From assembly GCA_017549805.1 (NCBI GenBank), contig JAFYNJ010000010.1, positions 92,437 to 156,436 on the forward strand: DNA of 64,000 nucleotides, given 5' to 3'. This document shows, piece by piece, positions 1 through 8,525 of the stretch; positions within the stretch are counted from its first letter, which is position 1; every line of letters starts with the position of its first letter. Source of the DNA: Bacteroidales bacterium. GTDB lineage: Bacteria > Bacteroidota > Bacteroidia > Bacteroidales > F082. The position numbers and the translations under genes are program-made. The notes under the pieces were generated by a model. The model had not been told where the DNA came from. It did no database searches and saw only the letters and a list, made by a program, of their open reading frames with translations.

Positions 1-151
1 TCCACGTATGGAATGTGCGCTTGGGGATTTCGAGGCCCTCGCTCCTTTCGTCGTTGAGCCACAGTTCATTGATCTTCTCAAACGAGATGTATTTGTGTCT
101 GTAGATGGTATCGACCAGCCAGACGTATTTGTTCAAAAGACTCAGTGCCAT
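1..151 (-). CDS. WYL-domain transcriptional regulator, N-terminal part (cut by window edge)
   Basis: About 50 codons are visible, starting at the ATG at 151 and running off the left edge. The residues (MALSLLNKYVWLVDTIYR, then KYISFEKINELW and PKRTFHTW) match the N-terminal winged-helix part typical of Bacteroidales WYL-domain regulators; the WYL domain itself would lie outside the window. Such proteins are ligand-sensing DNA-binding regulators that often control defence islands (BrxR is an example). A perfect TATCTTTG -7 box lies at 169-176 and a palindrome shared with three other promoters of this island lies just upstream, so autoregulation is likely. The family assignment rests on the N-terminus only. 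Confidence 0.7.
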   Translation of the reverse strand, partial: MALSLLNKYVWLVDTIYRHKYISFEKINELWLNDERSEGLEIPKRTFHTW

Positions 152-188
152 AGTGATTGAGTTTTGTTGCTGCAAAGATAGCGAAAAC

Positions 189-212
189 ATGCGCCATACG
201 GAAGCACAAGTG
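189..212. promoter_or_regulatory. Shared palindromic operator, copy 1 (upstream of WYL regulator)
   Basis: Core gcgCCA-N6-AGCACAAG at 191-210, the most degenerate of four copies of the pattern cTTGTGCCA-N6-AGCACAAG. It sits 37 nt before the WYL start codon and immediately upstream of a TATCTTTG -7 box read on the minus strand. Same spacing (6 nt between CCA and AGC) as the other three copies. Confidence 0.65.
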
Positions 213-327
213 AAAAAAAGTGGTCAAAAAACCTTACTCCAATAGACCCAGCTCGTTTTGAATCAAAGGGACGTTATTGACAAACGACCGCATGTAGAGT
301 TTATAGTCCGATAACAAATAGAGAGTC

Positions 328-2553
328 TTAGAAGGATACACCAAAATAATCATCTATTTTGGGAACAATCTGATTGACAAGTCGTACGCCATATTCAACG
401 CGGTCTTCCATATCTATTCCATTTTCATCCATAAATGGTTTTTCAGATGGAAGAGGATATTCTTCGATGGCATATTCTTCATTATCTTCAACAGATCGCC
501 TATACAATACAAATTTGTCATTCAAGCAATCCAAGGACAACTCATCAGAAATATGTAGCTTGTCTCCATATTCTCCTAAAGTATAGGTGTTGTTGGTTGC
601 ATTGTGTATTGCCAAATTAAAGACGTTCCAATGGCGGCCGTTCAATCTTTCGGCGGTGTGCATTTTCAAAGTGTGGAAAATGCCATCTTTAAATGAGTAA
701 TACATGCCGTATGTATCAGATAGCATTTCAGGATACTTGACAAAATAATAACGCCAATTCAGCTCAACTTCAGGATTAGCAAGATAACCTTCTATTACCT
801 CTTCAAGAACATAGTCGCTGAAGACATCTATACTACTGAGCATAGCGTTTAGAACAGCTTTCGTATTTTCAAAGCCTTTACGCTTATTGGAGGGATGGAA
901 CAGGTCTTGCCAGGTAGATAAATTCCTTTCGTTAGAGGTGCCCATTTGCCAACGCCAATCCAGAGATTGAGAATAGTCACCATAAGACAGTAAAGCCCTA
1001 GAAATGGACTGCTTGCTGCAATTATTAAATAGCTCTCTGAATTTCTTGAAGTTCTCAGGATGTTCAAGACCCACCACGGACACACAACCATAAAGCAAAT
1101 TATGGTCCTCCAAATGGAACAACTCATCGCTGTATTGAGGGTTATAAATAAGCCAATCCTCTTTGGCCATCTCCTCCTCTCTTTGCTTTTGATTGTAAGC
1201 TCCAGTATGTGGAATTACGCCAGTAAGCATTATTTCCTTTGTTTCTTGAAGCAGCATCGGCATGTTATTGCGCTGCGCATCGGCACGAATCTCGTCACTA
1301 GAATTCATTATCAAGTTGCGGATGATACGAATCCTTCTTTGGAAACCAGTTTCCGTTATGCTTTCCTTGTTTTCCAAATAAACCAATACAGCATACAACA
1401 GCAAGGTCTTATACAATGGGAATTTTCTTCTTCTGCTATCCAAATACTCGCCATAATCATCACAGCATTGCTTGAAGAGGTTGATGGTGTCTTGAACAAT
1501 GTTTGGCGAAATCTTGGTTTTGCCAGATTGATAAACATTGCCTGAGAAATGTTTATCGAAAAACTCATCAATATCAAATCCGCACCAGCAATCAAAAGCA
1601 TTCTTCAAGAAAACAAGGTTGTCATGTGCTTCGGGATTTTCTTTTCCATAAAGGGACTTTGCCAGTTTAAATTCATCTGACTCAAGAGATTTTCCCTTTT
1701 GGTAGTACAACAAATCGCTAACGAAGCGAAAATAACGCATGAACTCTTCGTCGATGATGTTGTTGTCGCCTCGATATGGGAAAAGCATGTCGGTCCAGTT
1801 TAAGTCAAATTTCTTGTTGATTTCATTGGAAATATCGACATCATATTCCCTGATCATGCCTTCAAACTCTGCCTTGAAATGCTCGAAAGGGGTGAGTGGT
1901 TTGCCACGAGAGTTCATTTTGATATACAACTCATCTGTCAATCCCATTTCCGTTATGGGAAGGAAATAGAATGTCACACATTGGTCATCGACGAGCTTTT
2001 GCCAAAGATTTGTTACTGCGTTGAACTTTGCATGGATGGCATCTATCATCACCAACATACCGTTGATAGTTGGGTCATTCAGCCATTGATACTGAAACCA
2101 GGACTGATTGACGATTTCCTCTGAAATTGTACAATTGAATTCTGGTGAATGCTCAACAAATCTTTCACAGAAAACACGGGAGCTAGGCCGAGTGTAATAT
2201 GTGAATTTCTTAAGGAAGGCACATTTTTCCTCAGAGATGCACTCTTTTTTACTAGCATACCAATGAAGCAGGAACATAGTGGTTAGCCGCTGCTGACCAT
2301 CGAGAGGAATTAGTTTGCCGTTCTCAATTTCACCATAGACAAAATCAAGTGTAAGGTGGTGGTTATTATTAACGGCATCCAATATGGTGTCGAGAAAGCG
2401 TTCCCTTACACGAGAAACTGCATCGTTTTTGCGACCCTGGGCATAATCTCTCTGTATGATTGGGATTTCGATTTCCTTGATTTCAAATTGCTTTCCGTCA
2501 GAAGCAGTATGTTTCCCAAATAAGCTGCAAAATGAATATTCGTTAATGTTCAT
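328..2553 (-). CDS. DUF262-domain protein (GmrSD/ParB-Srx-like), second gene of a DUF262 pair
   Basis: A 741-residue protein with the DUF262 signature in the N-terminal part: IPIIQRDYAQGR near residue 35, then LIPLDGQQRLTTMFLLHW near residue 85, then IKMNSRGKPLTPFEHFK near 220. In GmrSD and BrxU type IV restriction enzymes this domain binds and hydrolyses nucleotides, with the DGQQR motif central to activity. The long C-terminal part has no clear DUF1524 nuclease motif; FHLEDHNLLYG near residue 505 is a possible degenerate one. The start at 2553 is preferred over 2571 because AAAGGAG lies just upstream of it. It overlaps the upstream DUF262 gene by 11 bp, so the two are translationally coupled. 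Probable antiphage function, substrate unknown. Confidence 0.75.
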   Translation of the reverse strand: MNINEYSFCSLFGKHTASDGKQFEIKEIEIPIIQRDYAQGRKNDAVSRVRERFLDTILDAVNNNHHLTLDFVYGEIENGKLIPLDGQQRLTTMFLLHWYASKKECISEEKCAFLKKFTYYTRPSSRVFCERFVEHSPEFNCTISEEIVNQSWFQYQWLNDPTINGMLVMIDAIHAKFNAVTNLWQKLVDDQCVTFYFLPITEMGLTDELYIKMNSRGKPLTPFEHFKAEFEGMIREYDVDISNEINKKFDLNWTDMLFPYRGDNNIIDEEFMRYFRFVSDLLYYQKGKSLESDEFKLAKSLYGKENPEAHDNLVFLKNAFDCWCGFDIDEFFDKHFSGNVYQSGKTKISPNIVQDTINLFKQCCDDYGEYLDSRRRKFPLYKTLLLYAVLVYLENKESITETGFQRRIRIIRNLIMNSSDEIRADAQRNNMPMLLQETKEIMLTGVIPHTGAYNQKQREEEMAKEDWLIYNPQYSDELFHLEDHNLLYGCVSVVGLEHPENFKKFRELFNNCSKQSISRALLSYGDYSQSLDWRWQMGTSNERNLSTWQDLFHPSNKRKGFENTKAVLNAMLSSIDVFSDYVLEEVIEGYLANPEVELNWRYYFVKYPEMLSDTYGMYYSFKDGIFHTLKMHTAERLNGRHWNVFNLAIHNATNNTYTLGEYGDKLHISDELSLDCLNDKFVLYRRSVEDNEEYAIEEYPLPSEKPFMDENGIDMEDRVEYGVRLVNQIVPKIDDYFGVSF

Positions 2554-4249
2554 CGTAAATCTCCTTTCCAATAATAGATAAATAAGGTTTCAGCACTTCA
2601 TTCATTGCCTTCATGTATGCTTTCCTATCTTCTTCACCCCAAAAATGCAATTGGTTCTTATCTGATGGCGTGTAATACTTCAGGAATACTCGCCTTGTAC
2701 AAATTGGGATATAGTCACCTTGCTTGTCCATCTCCAAGATTCTGTCCCGCTTGACATCAAACGTAGAATTATTCAAGGCTGAGTTGTCGAACTTGCCAAG
2801 TAAGGCCATATTTTCAATTGCATCGATGTAATCAAGGGTTTTCTCAAACTCCAAGGCTTCAATCACTTTTTTGAACAGCTCTTCAAATTGTTCACCAGTG
2901 ATTTTTTCATCACGCTGTTCGATTTCTGAAATAAGTTCAGCGTATTTCACAGCATCAATGTTTCGCAATGATGCAACGTGCAAGTCGAGCCATTCGTTCC
3001 ATTGCTCCTGTTTGTTCAAACCTTGCGATTGTTGAGCATGGATGTGTTCAAGAGACCAACCACCAGCTTGTTTCTTGTGCTTGTCAAATGGGAAACGCAT
3101 AGATTTGTCGCCGTTTTGTCTGACACTTTCCACATTGAAAAGCAGTAACAGCTTTTCAATATCGTTATAATCGTTAGTATAGGATAATTCTTGGAAGTCT
3201 TTCTTGAAGCTTATGCTGTCAGCAATGTATTTGTCTAATGTGCTTCTATAAGCCGTTTTACTCATCGATGAGGACTTGCTTTTCAATTCAAAAAGCGTTT
3301 CTTGACTTGAAGCGATGATATAGCCGATTTTATGATACAATTCTGGATCCTTGTACCATTCTTTCAGCCTTTGATAGTTTTCAATAACTTGTTCCCAGAG
3401 ATTGATTTTCTTATTCTTGAAATCTTCTGACTTGACCTTATCCATGAACCAGAAAAACGTGCAAAGCCTTTCTCTATCATCATCAGCTTTGTTGGCCATC
3501 AAATCGAAAAGCAGCTCGATTTTGGTAGGATATTTGTCAGCTTTCTTGTTAGTGATGAAATACCAAAAACCATCATCGTGCAACTCGTTTTCAATAGTGT
3601 CCCACTGGGTAGAGATTTCCAGCTGGTAACGTTCGTCCACTCCATTGTTACGACTTAGGAAGATAGCTTTCACAAGTTCGGCATTTGTCAATGGAATTTT
3701 ACCGATGTTGAGGCGGGTAAATAGAGAGATTGCATCTTCGTTGCTGTCAATCTCGTACCAAATAACACTAACCTTGTTGTTGAGCTTGTCAGCCATGAGG
3801 CTTGCAGCGTTGTCGGCATCTGATGTGTTTTCAAACCATGTTTTTATGGTTTTAGCAGCTTCATTTATGAAGTATTCATCAATGTTATCGGCTTTGTCAG
3901 ACACATTGTCGAAATCAATGTCGGAAAGGAATTGCTTACTGTCTTTCCTTATTTCATAATCTATTGTGTACTTGACTTTAAGTTTTGGACGATACGTTCT
4001 GATGTAACTTAATATCAAAAACAGGGTTGTAAGCCTTTGTTGACCGTCAATCAATTCAAACCTATTGTCGTCAAGTTTCTTGACAACAATAGGCTGCAGG
4101 CAATAATTGGTACCTTCGGGAATCTCCGACAAGTCATCAAGCAACATCTTTACTTCTTCATTCCAGCGATAGCCTCTTTGATAAGCTGGAATAATAAAGT
4201 CGCCTTCTAATTCGCCAACAAGTTTAGTGTCTAATTCAATGTTATTCAT
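2543..4249 (-). CDS. DUF262-DUF1524 protein (GmrSD-type nuclease)
   Basis: This 568-residue protein has both halves of a GmrSD-type enzyme. The N-terminal DUF262 part has FIIPAYQRGYRWNE (about residues 18-31) and FELIDGQQRLTTLFL (about 64-78). The C-terminal DUF1524 part has GGWSLEHIHAQQ (about residue 395), the His-Me/HNH-like motif, followed by LRNIDA where the family has a GNLTLL-like segment. Known relatives cut DNA carrying modified bases or phosphorothioates in an NTP-dependent way. It lies 34 bp downstream of the membrane/EVE-like gene and overlaps the second DUF262 gene, forming an operon. The modification sensed, if any, cannot be read from the sequence. Confidence 0.8.
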   Translation of the reverse strand: MNNIELDTKLVGELEGDFIIPAYQRGYRWNEEVKMLLDDLSEIPEGTNYCLQPIVVKKLDDNRFELIDGQQRLTTLFLILSYIRTYRPKLKVKYTIDYEIRKDSKQFLSDIDFDNVSDKADNIDEYFINEAAKTIKTWFENTSDADNAASLMADKLNNKVSVIWYEIDSNEDAISLFTRLNIGKIPLTNAELVKAIFLSRNNGVDERYQLEISTQWDTIENELHDDGFWYFITNKKADKYPTKIELLFDLMANKADDDRERLCTFFWFMDKVKSEDFKNKKINLWEQVIENYQRLKEWYKDPELYHKIGYIIASSQETLFELKSKSSSMSKTAYRSTLDKYIADSISFKKDFQELSYTNDYNDIEKLLLLFNVESVRQNGDKSMRFPFDKHKKQAGGWSLEHIHAQQSQGLNKQEQWNEWLDLHVASLRNIDAVKYAELISEIEQRDEKITGEQFEELFKKVIEALEFEKTLDYIDAIENMALLGKFDNSALNNSTFDVKRDRILEMDKQGDYIPICTRRVFLKYYTPSDKNQLHFWGEEDRKAYMKAMNEVLKPYLSIIGKEIYDEH

Positions 4250-4283
4250 AATGTTTTAGCTGCTAAAAACCAAGCATTCGTTG

Positions 4284-5600
4284 CTATTTCCAATTACCGT
4301 TCTCGTCTATTTCTGCAGGCTTTATGTCACCGCTCTTAAGCAATTCTATGAATTTCTTTTTATTGCAGCCCATTTTGACAGTCGTTTCACCATCAAAATG
4401 AACGTCATAATTATTAGGATCATTCATGATGGCCATGAATCTTGCCAATTGCATTAAACCATATCCATGATCATAGCGCGAAATGGTACGACGATATACA
4501 CCACCAGGATTGCCTATGCCATTTTTTGCAAACGCCAACGGCTCCACTATTAGACTTGAACAAAAATCTGCGCCATCTTCCCTTGAATGATAGATGTCAC
4601 TTCGTTTTAAGTCATTCAATATGCGCGTTTTATCTGTAATTGTTTCTTCATTTTTTCCAATTTTTATCGTCTCAACAACTTTGTCTCCTTCTAAAAATTG
4701 AAACACGCGCCAACCAAGGATACGATAAACGCCCATATAGCCAAATCCTCCAGAGCGAAATAAGAATACTAAATCATTCTCCTTTACTTGCTTTATTAGA
4801 TTCGTCCTCCATTCTTCTTCGTATTCTATAAGATTCAATTCATATACCCCGTTGCGTAAAGCTGCAATTTGTTCATTTGCACCCAACATGGCAAAATGCC
4901 AAAAACCGCAGTTCAGGGTTTGTGTTGTAGTTGATGCCGTCTCTGGATTAACTTTCTCTTCATTCATGGCAACTGTAGGTTTGTCAGGAATTGCTCCGTT
5001 TTCACGGGGTTGGACTCCAAAGTAATTCCACAGTCGGCTGATTTCTTGTTTGGCTTCAGTTTGCTCATTATTATTAACGTCAGCACGTAGCAATTCTGTA
5101 ATCTCTGAAAAGCATTCAATAATACTAGTGGTTTTCTTTGCTTTGTCAATGGCTTTATCTTCTCCATCGTTGTAACTATCTGAACTCTTTATACTTCTGA
5201 CTTTTTCGCCAAGTTTGATTATATCATCCTTTTTAAGATAAAAAATCAACTTATTGAAAATGTCGGAACGAATTCCACGAATTTCTTCGTCGGTAATTAC
5301 GTCGTCTTCCAAGGTTTTCCACATTTTGGATATGAATTCAGAATACACTTGTATCTTGTTCTCATAAACCTTGATGTTCTTTTCCTTGGCTTCTTCGGAT
5401 TCCTGCTGGTTTTTAAGCAATGTATTCGTAATAAAAGCAGTAGCACCAACGCCCAAAAAAGCACTTGTGATTATTGCCAATAGTTGTGACCAAAAATCAG
5501 GTAAATGAAACACGAAAAAACAAATCGCCAAGATAGCTGTGATGATACCTAAAACAAGAAAAATTGATGCGATATTGGATAGTAATTGCCTCTTCTTCAT
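4284..5600 (-). CDS. Membrane-anchored protein with C-terminal EVE/PUA-like domain
   Basis: Two hydrophobic segments (about residues 10-32 and 37-60) are followed by a charged helical region (65-195), a low-complexity linker (200-228) and a globular domain (231-390). That domain contains GFWHFAMLG, then DLVFLFRSGGFGYMGVYRIL, a pattern resembling EVE/PUA-like folds (EVE domains read modified bases), but the match is by eye only. A short basic C-terminal tail follows. It lies between the Asp-box gene (18 bp upstream) and the DUF262-DUF1524 gene (34 bp downstream), so it is probably the sensor or membrane anchor of the same system. The alternative is an unrelated beta-barrel domain. Confidence 0.5.
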   Translation of the reverse strand: MKKRQLLSNIASIFLVLGIITAILAICFFVFHLPDFWSQLLAIITSAFLGVGATAFITNTLLKNQQESEEAKEKNIKVYENKIQVYSEFISKMWKTLEDDVITDEEIRGIRSDIFNKLIFYLKKDDIIKLGEKVRSIKSSDSYNDGEDKAIDKAKKTTSIIECFSEITELLRADVNNNEQTEAKQEISRLWNYFGVQPRENGAIPDKPTVAMNEEKVNPETASTTTQTLNCGFWHFAMLGANEQIAALRNGVYELNLIEYEEEWRTNLIKQVKENDLVFLFRSGGFGYMGVYRILGWRVFQFLEGDKVVETIKIGKNEETITDKTRILNDLKRSDIYHSREDGADFCSSLIVEPLAFAKNGIGNPGGVYRRTISRYDHGYGLMQLARFMAIMNDPNNYDVHFDGETTVKMGCNKKKFIELLKSGDIKPAEIDENGNWK

Positions 5601-5618
5601 TGCATTAGTTTTTGCTGA

Positions 5619-5960
5619 TTATCTTCTCTTAAACCATGACCTTCCACTATCGGTCGAGTAATATAATCCTTTGCTGGTGTTGGCAAGGAGCTCTCTACCT
5701 CCATCAGCAAGGTTTTGAAACACGCCGCAATTTGTCCCAGTGTGTCTAGTAAACCATGAGCGGCCATTGTCGCGGGAATAATAAATGCCCTTTGTGGTTA
5801 CGGCAAGTAGCTCACTGCCGTATGGCAAAAGGTCAATGAATGTTCCGCAATTGGAAGTAGAGCAGCGCGTAAACCAAGAACGTCCGCCATCGGTGGAGTA
5901 CTGTATTCCTTTTGGAGAGATAGCAAGCATCTCTTTTCCGTAGTTAATTAGTTGTGGCAT
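5619..5960 (-). CDS. Small Asp-box (BNR) repeat protein
   Basis: This 113-residue protein is made almost wholly of three repeats of about 38 residues, each ending in an Asp box: YSTDGGRSWFTR, YSRDNGRSWFTR and YSTDSGRSWFKR, preceded by G-x-E-(L/M)-LA. Asp boxes normally cap beta-hairpins in sialidase-like and Vps10-like propellers; three are too few for a full propeller, so it may oligomerise or form part of a complex. There is no signal peptide. It is the first gene of the leftward four-gene cassette, 18 bp before the membrane/EVE-like gene. Function unknown. Confidence 0.7.
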   Translation of the reverse strand: MPQLINYGKEMLAISPKGIQYSTDGGRSWFTRCSTSNCGTFIDLLPYGSELLAVTTKGIYYSRDNGRSWFTRHTGTNCGVFQNLADGGRELLANTSKGLYYSTDSGRSWFKRR

Positions 5961-6002
5961 AATAATTCAATTTGTTATACAATTATTTTGGCTTTAGTAT
6001 TT

Positions 6003-6014
6003 GCTGCAAAGATA
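6003..6014 (-). promoter_or_regulatory. Promoter of the Asp-box/EVE/DUF262 operon
   Basis: Read on the minus strand this is CTATCTTTGCAGC, a perfect TAnnTTTG -7 box about 45 bp upstream of the start codon at 5960. The shared TTGTGCC palindrome of the neighbouring genes is absent here, so this operon appears to be controlled separately. Confidence 0.55.
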
Positions 6015-6051
6015 GTTAAAAATCATTCTAATTTGTTTCCGCAAAAAAACA

Positions 6052-6079
6052 GCAAGCCTATGCCGCGGCATAGGCTTGC
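6052..6079 (-). terminator. Rho-independent terminator of the WDW-repeat gene
   Basis: A perfect 28-bp palindrome (left arm GCAAGCCTATGCCG) lies 7 bp past the stop codon at 6086. Read on the minus strand it is followed by TGTTTTTTT. The stem is unusually long and has no loop. Confidence 0.8.
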
Positions 6080-6085
6080 GAATCG

Positions 6086-6619
6086 TTAAGCTTTCAGGAG
6101 CATTTCCTTTTTGATGGCATTGGCCTCTTCATCAATGATTTCGCTCCAAAGTGCGGATTCTTCCAATTCGTTTACCGGGATTCTGTCTTGGTAGCGTTTC
6201 AGAAAACCAAAAGAAAAAGCATTGTTGTCACTGTCCCAACGACGCCATTGTATGATAGCACTCCAGTCCCACCTGTCGATGTATTTATCCAACAGCTCGT
6301 AAGTGAGTTTCAAACTGCTGTTTCCACTCAATTCCGTCCAATCCCATTTGTCCTTGAATTGTTCGATGATTTCATCATACAATAGTTTTTCGTCAACGCT
6401 TCCTGAAAACACTTTCCAGTCAATGAGGTTGGCGAAATCCTTGATCAATTCGGGTGTCCAATTGATGCTGGAGTTCCTCGACACCTTTGACCAATCGAGT
6501 TCGTGATGGTGCAATTTCATCATTTCCCTGGTCAAAGGATAGTCTTCTGAGATACGCTCCATAGCTTCTTTGCGGATTTGCTTTTTCAGCAAAAAATCTT
6601 GCATGTTGTTCGTTTCCAT
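6086..6619 (-). CDS. WDW-repeat protein of unknown function
   Basis: This 177-residue soluble protein has degenerate repeats of the type LDWSKVSRNSSINWTPELI, IDWKVFSGS, WDWTELSGNSSLKLTYELL and WDWSAII. Such dW-x-x-(l/i)-S-x-N repeats occur in many Bacteroidales hypothetical proteins and probably form a helical solenoid; no catalytic motif is visible. It is preceded 65 nt upstream by the palindrome shared with the WYL, AAA+ and PLD units, and followed by a strong terminator, so it is monocistronic but co-regulated with them. Function unknown. Confidence 0.7.
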   Translation of the reverse strand: METNNMQDFLLKKQIRKEAMERISEDYPLTREMMKLHHHELDWSKVSRNSSINWTPELIKDFANLIDWKVFSGSVDEKLLYDEIIEQFKDKWDWTELSGNSSLKLTYELLDKYIDRWDWSAIIQWRRWDSDNNAFSFGFLKRYQDRIPVNELEESALWSEIIDEEANAIKKEMLLKA

Positions 6620-6684
6620 GATTGTTTTGTTTTAATTGTGAATACTCGGTTCATTTTGATTTCTGATGCAAAGAAAAAGTGATC

Positions 6685-6706
6685 CTGTGCCAAATTACAG
6701 CACAAG
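6685..6706. promoter_or_regulatory. Shared palindromic operator, copy 2 (upstream of WDW-repeat gene)
   Basis: cTGTGCCA-N6-AGCACAAG. On the minus strand it is followed by TTTTTCTTTG, a weak -7 box in the position that copy 1 has TATCTTTG. Nearly the same layout as copy 4. Confidence 0.75.
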
Positions 6707-6736
6707 CTTGATAATCTTTGCATTGTTCATTTAGCA

Positions 6737-8398
6737 TTATCTAAAACCAATGTTACGGCTTTCCTTCTGCTTCAACCGCTCATTGTCGCAATGTGCCATC
6801 AGTGTGTCGAGTGTAAGGCTGTCGTCGCCGTGCAGGATGCCATCGATGGCTTGGTGGCGGGCAACGTTCTCAATTTGGCCTCCGCTGAAGTCGTATTTCT
6901 CCGCCAAGGCGCGGATGTCGGTTTCGGTCAATGAGGGGAGCATCTCGTGCCAGATGCTCATGCGCGCCTCCAACGAGGGTTTGTTGAACTTGATCTTGTA
7001 AAGGAAACGGCGCTCAAAAGCCTTATCCATGTTTTGTGCAAGGTTGGTGGTGGCGATGAGGATGCCGTTAAGGGTCTCCATCTCTTGAAGGATGATGTTC
7101 TGTATGGAGTTCTCCATCTTGTCCACGGCACGCTCCGCACCTTCCTGGCGCTTACCGATGATGGCATCAGCTTCGTTGAAAAGCAGGATGGGCGTGATGG
7201 CCGCTTTTTCAACTATCGCGCGATACTTATCGAAGATCTCTTTGATGTTCTTTTCACTTTCGCCCACCCACATGCTCTTGATTTGCGAAATGTTGACCTG
7301 CATGATGTCACGCCCCGACTGACGGGCCAACTGTAGCACAGTCTCGGTCTTGCCCGTGCCGTGCGCGCCGTAGAACAAGCAGGTGAATCCCGTCCGATGG
7401 CCTTTTGATTCCAAACGGCTGCAAATGTCACGATAATGTGTTTTCTCCAACAATTGGCCCAAATCCTTTACCTGAGCGGCAACGCTTTCGTCATAATAGA
7501 GTTGTTTTGCAACAATCTCTTCGTGTTTGACGACATCTTTTCTGTCTTTTTCCCGGTCCATTGAAGCCAAATGAAGCTCTGAAAACAGTTCTTCTTTTGC
7601 TCTCCAAGTCATCCGAAACGAGTCGTTTCTTGCAAAACCGTCGTCGTTGTTGAATTCGATCATTTTCTCTTCCAGCAAAGTGTTGTAATTGTTGACAAGG
7701 CTTCTCTTGGTGAGGCTCCAATCAAATTGATCGTCATAGAAGAACTCCAAATCATAATAGCAGATGTTGTCGTCACCATTGTTTACGAAAAGATGAGAAA
7801 ACAGAAACAACAAAACCCAATCGTCTTCTTCATAATCCAAGCTTAAAAACTTTTGGACGAAGACCAAATGCTTGTTGTTGTCGAGCAACGCCTTTAACAT
7901 AATTACAACCGCCTCGGTACTTAATTCATCGTTTTTGCGCATTTCCATTATTTCGCATACGACACCAAACAGTTTTGAGCATGTCAAATCAAAATACTCT
8001 CGTGGAGTGTATTTTTCGTTGTGTTTGAATGCTTCCACCACATCCATCGGAACCCTGTATGAAACGTTGCGTCGTCTATTACGACTGCACAGGACAAACC
8101 CTTTGCGTACCAGTTCGTCCACGTCGTTCATGGAGCGAATGATTCTTGTTGTGCTGCACTGGAAATGCTTTGCAAAATCGCTAATAGTGATGCTTGAGTT
8201 TTCGCTGTTGTCGATGAAAAGTGCCAACATCAAGCTTTGCTCCTTGGTGAGTTCCATCTTTTCGGAGATAAACTTCAAGGGTTTGGCAGCTTTTTTGAAG
8301 AACTCTTCATCGAGATGAGATTCTTTTGAGAGTTCGACGACCTGCTCCACAGCGGTTAACAGATCCAGTTTGTGGGTTGTTCTTTTTTTCGTTTCCAT
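6737..8398 (-). CDS. AAA+ ATPase with N-terminal winged-helix region
   Basis: This 553-residue protein has a C-terminal AAA+ module: Walker A GAHGTGKT (344-351), Walker B LLFNEAD (405-411), sensor 1 ATTN (449-452), arginine finger FERRF (461-465) and sensor 2 GGQIEN (506-511). This resembles FtsH/Vps4-type ATPases, though the Walker B Asp is replaced by Asn, as seen in some Bacteroidota relatives. Residues 50-120 look like a winged helix (ITISDFAKHFQCSTTRIIRS, then an RNRRR basic patch); residues 130-330 are helical. A remodeller that binds DNA or another partner is plausible. It has its own promoter with palindrome copy 3. No protease or nuclease domain is attached, so partners are likely the co-regulated genes. 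Confidence 0.85.
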   Translation of the reverse strand: METKKRTTHKLDLLTAVEQVVELSKESHLDEEFFKKAAKPLKFISEKMELTKEQSLMLALFIDNSENSSITISDFAKHFQCSTTRIIRSMNDVDELVRKGFVLCSRNRRRNVSYRVPMDVVEAFKHNEKYTPREYFDLTCSKLFGVVCEIMEMRKNDELSTEAVVIMLKALLDNNKHLVFVQKFLSLDYEEDDWVLLFLFSHLFVNNGDDNICYYDLEFFYDDQFDWSLTKRSLVNNYNTLLEEKMIEFNNDDGFARNDSFRMTWRAKEELFSELHLASMDREKDRKDVVKHEEIVAKQLYYDESVAAQVKDLGQLLEKTHYRDICSRLESKGHRTGFTCLFYGAHGTGKTETVLQLARQSGRDIMQVNISQIKSMWVGESEKNIKEIFDKYRAIVEKAAITPILLFNEADAIIGKRQEGAERAVDKMENSIQNIILQEMETLNGILIATTNLAQNMDKAFERRFLYKIKFNKPSLEARMSIWHEMLPSLTETDIRALAEKYDFSGGQIENVARHQAIDGILHGDDSLTLDTLMAHCDNERLKQKESRNIGFR

Positions 8399-8442
8399 GA
8401 TGTTTTCCTTTTATGGTTGAATCATGCTGCGAAAAAAACAAT

Positions 8443-8469
8443 AACTTGTGCCATTTTGTAGCACAAGTT
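8443..8469. promoter_or_regulatory. Shared palindromic operator, copy 3 (upstream of AAA+ gene)
   Basis: The most symmetrical copy: AACTTGTGC(c) at the left, GCACAAGTT at the right, 9-bp perfect arms in a 27-bp site. It ends 44 nt before the AAA+ start codon at 8398 and 57 nt after the PLD gene stop. Confidence 0.85.
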
Positions 8470-8525
8470 AAAAAAGAATCAAAAAAATGTGCAAGTTTTT
8501 TGCAGAAGATGAAAAACAAAGGGGG

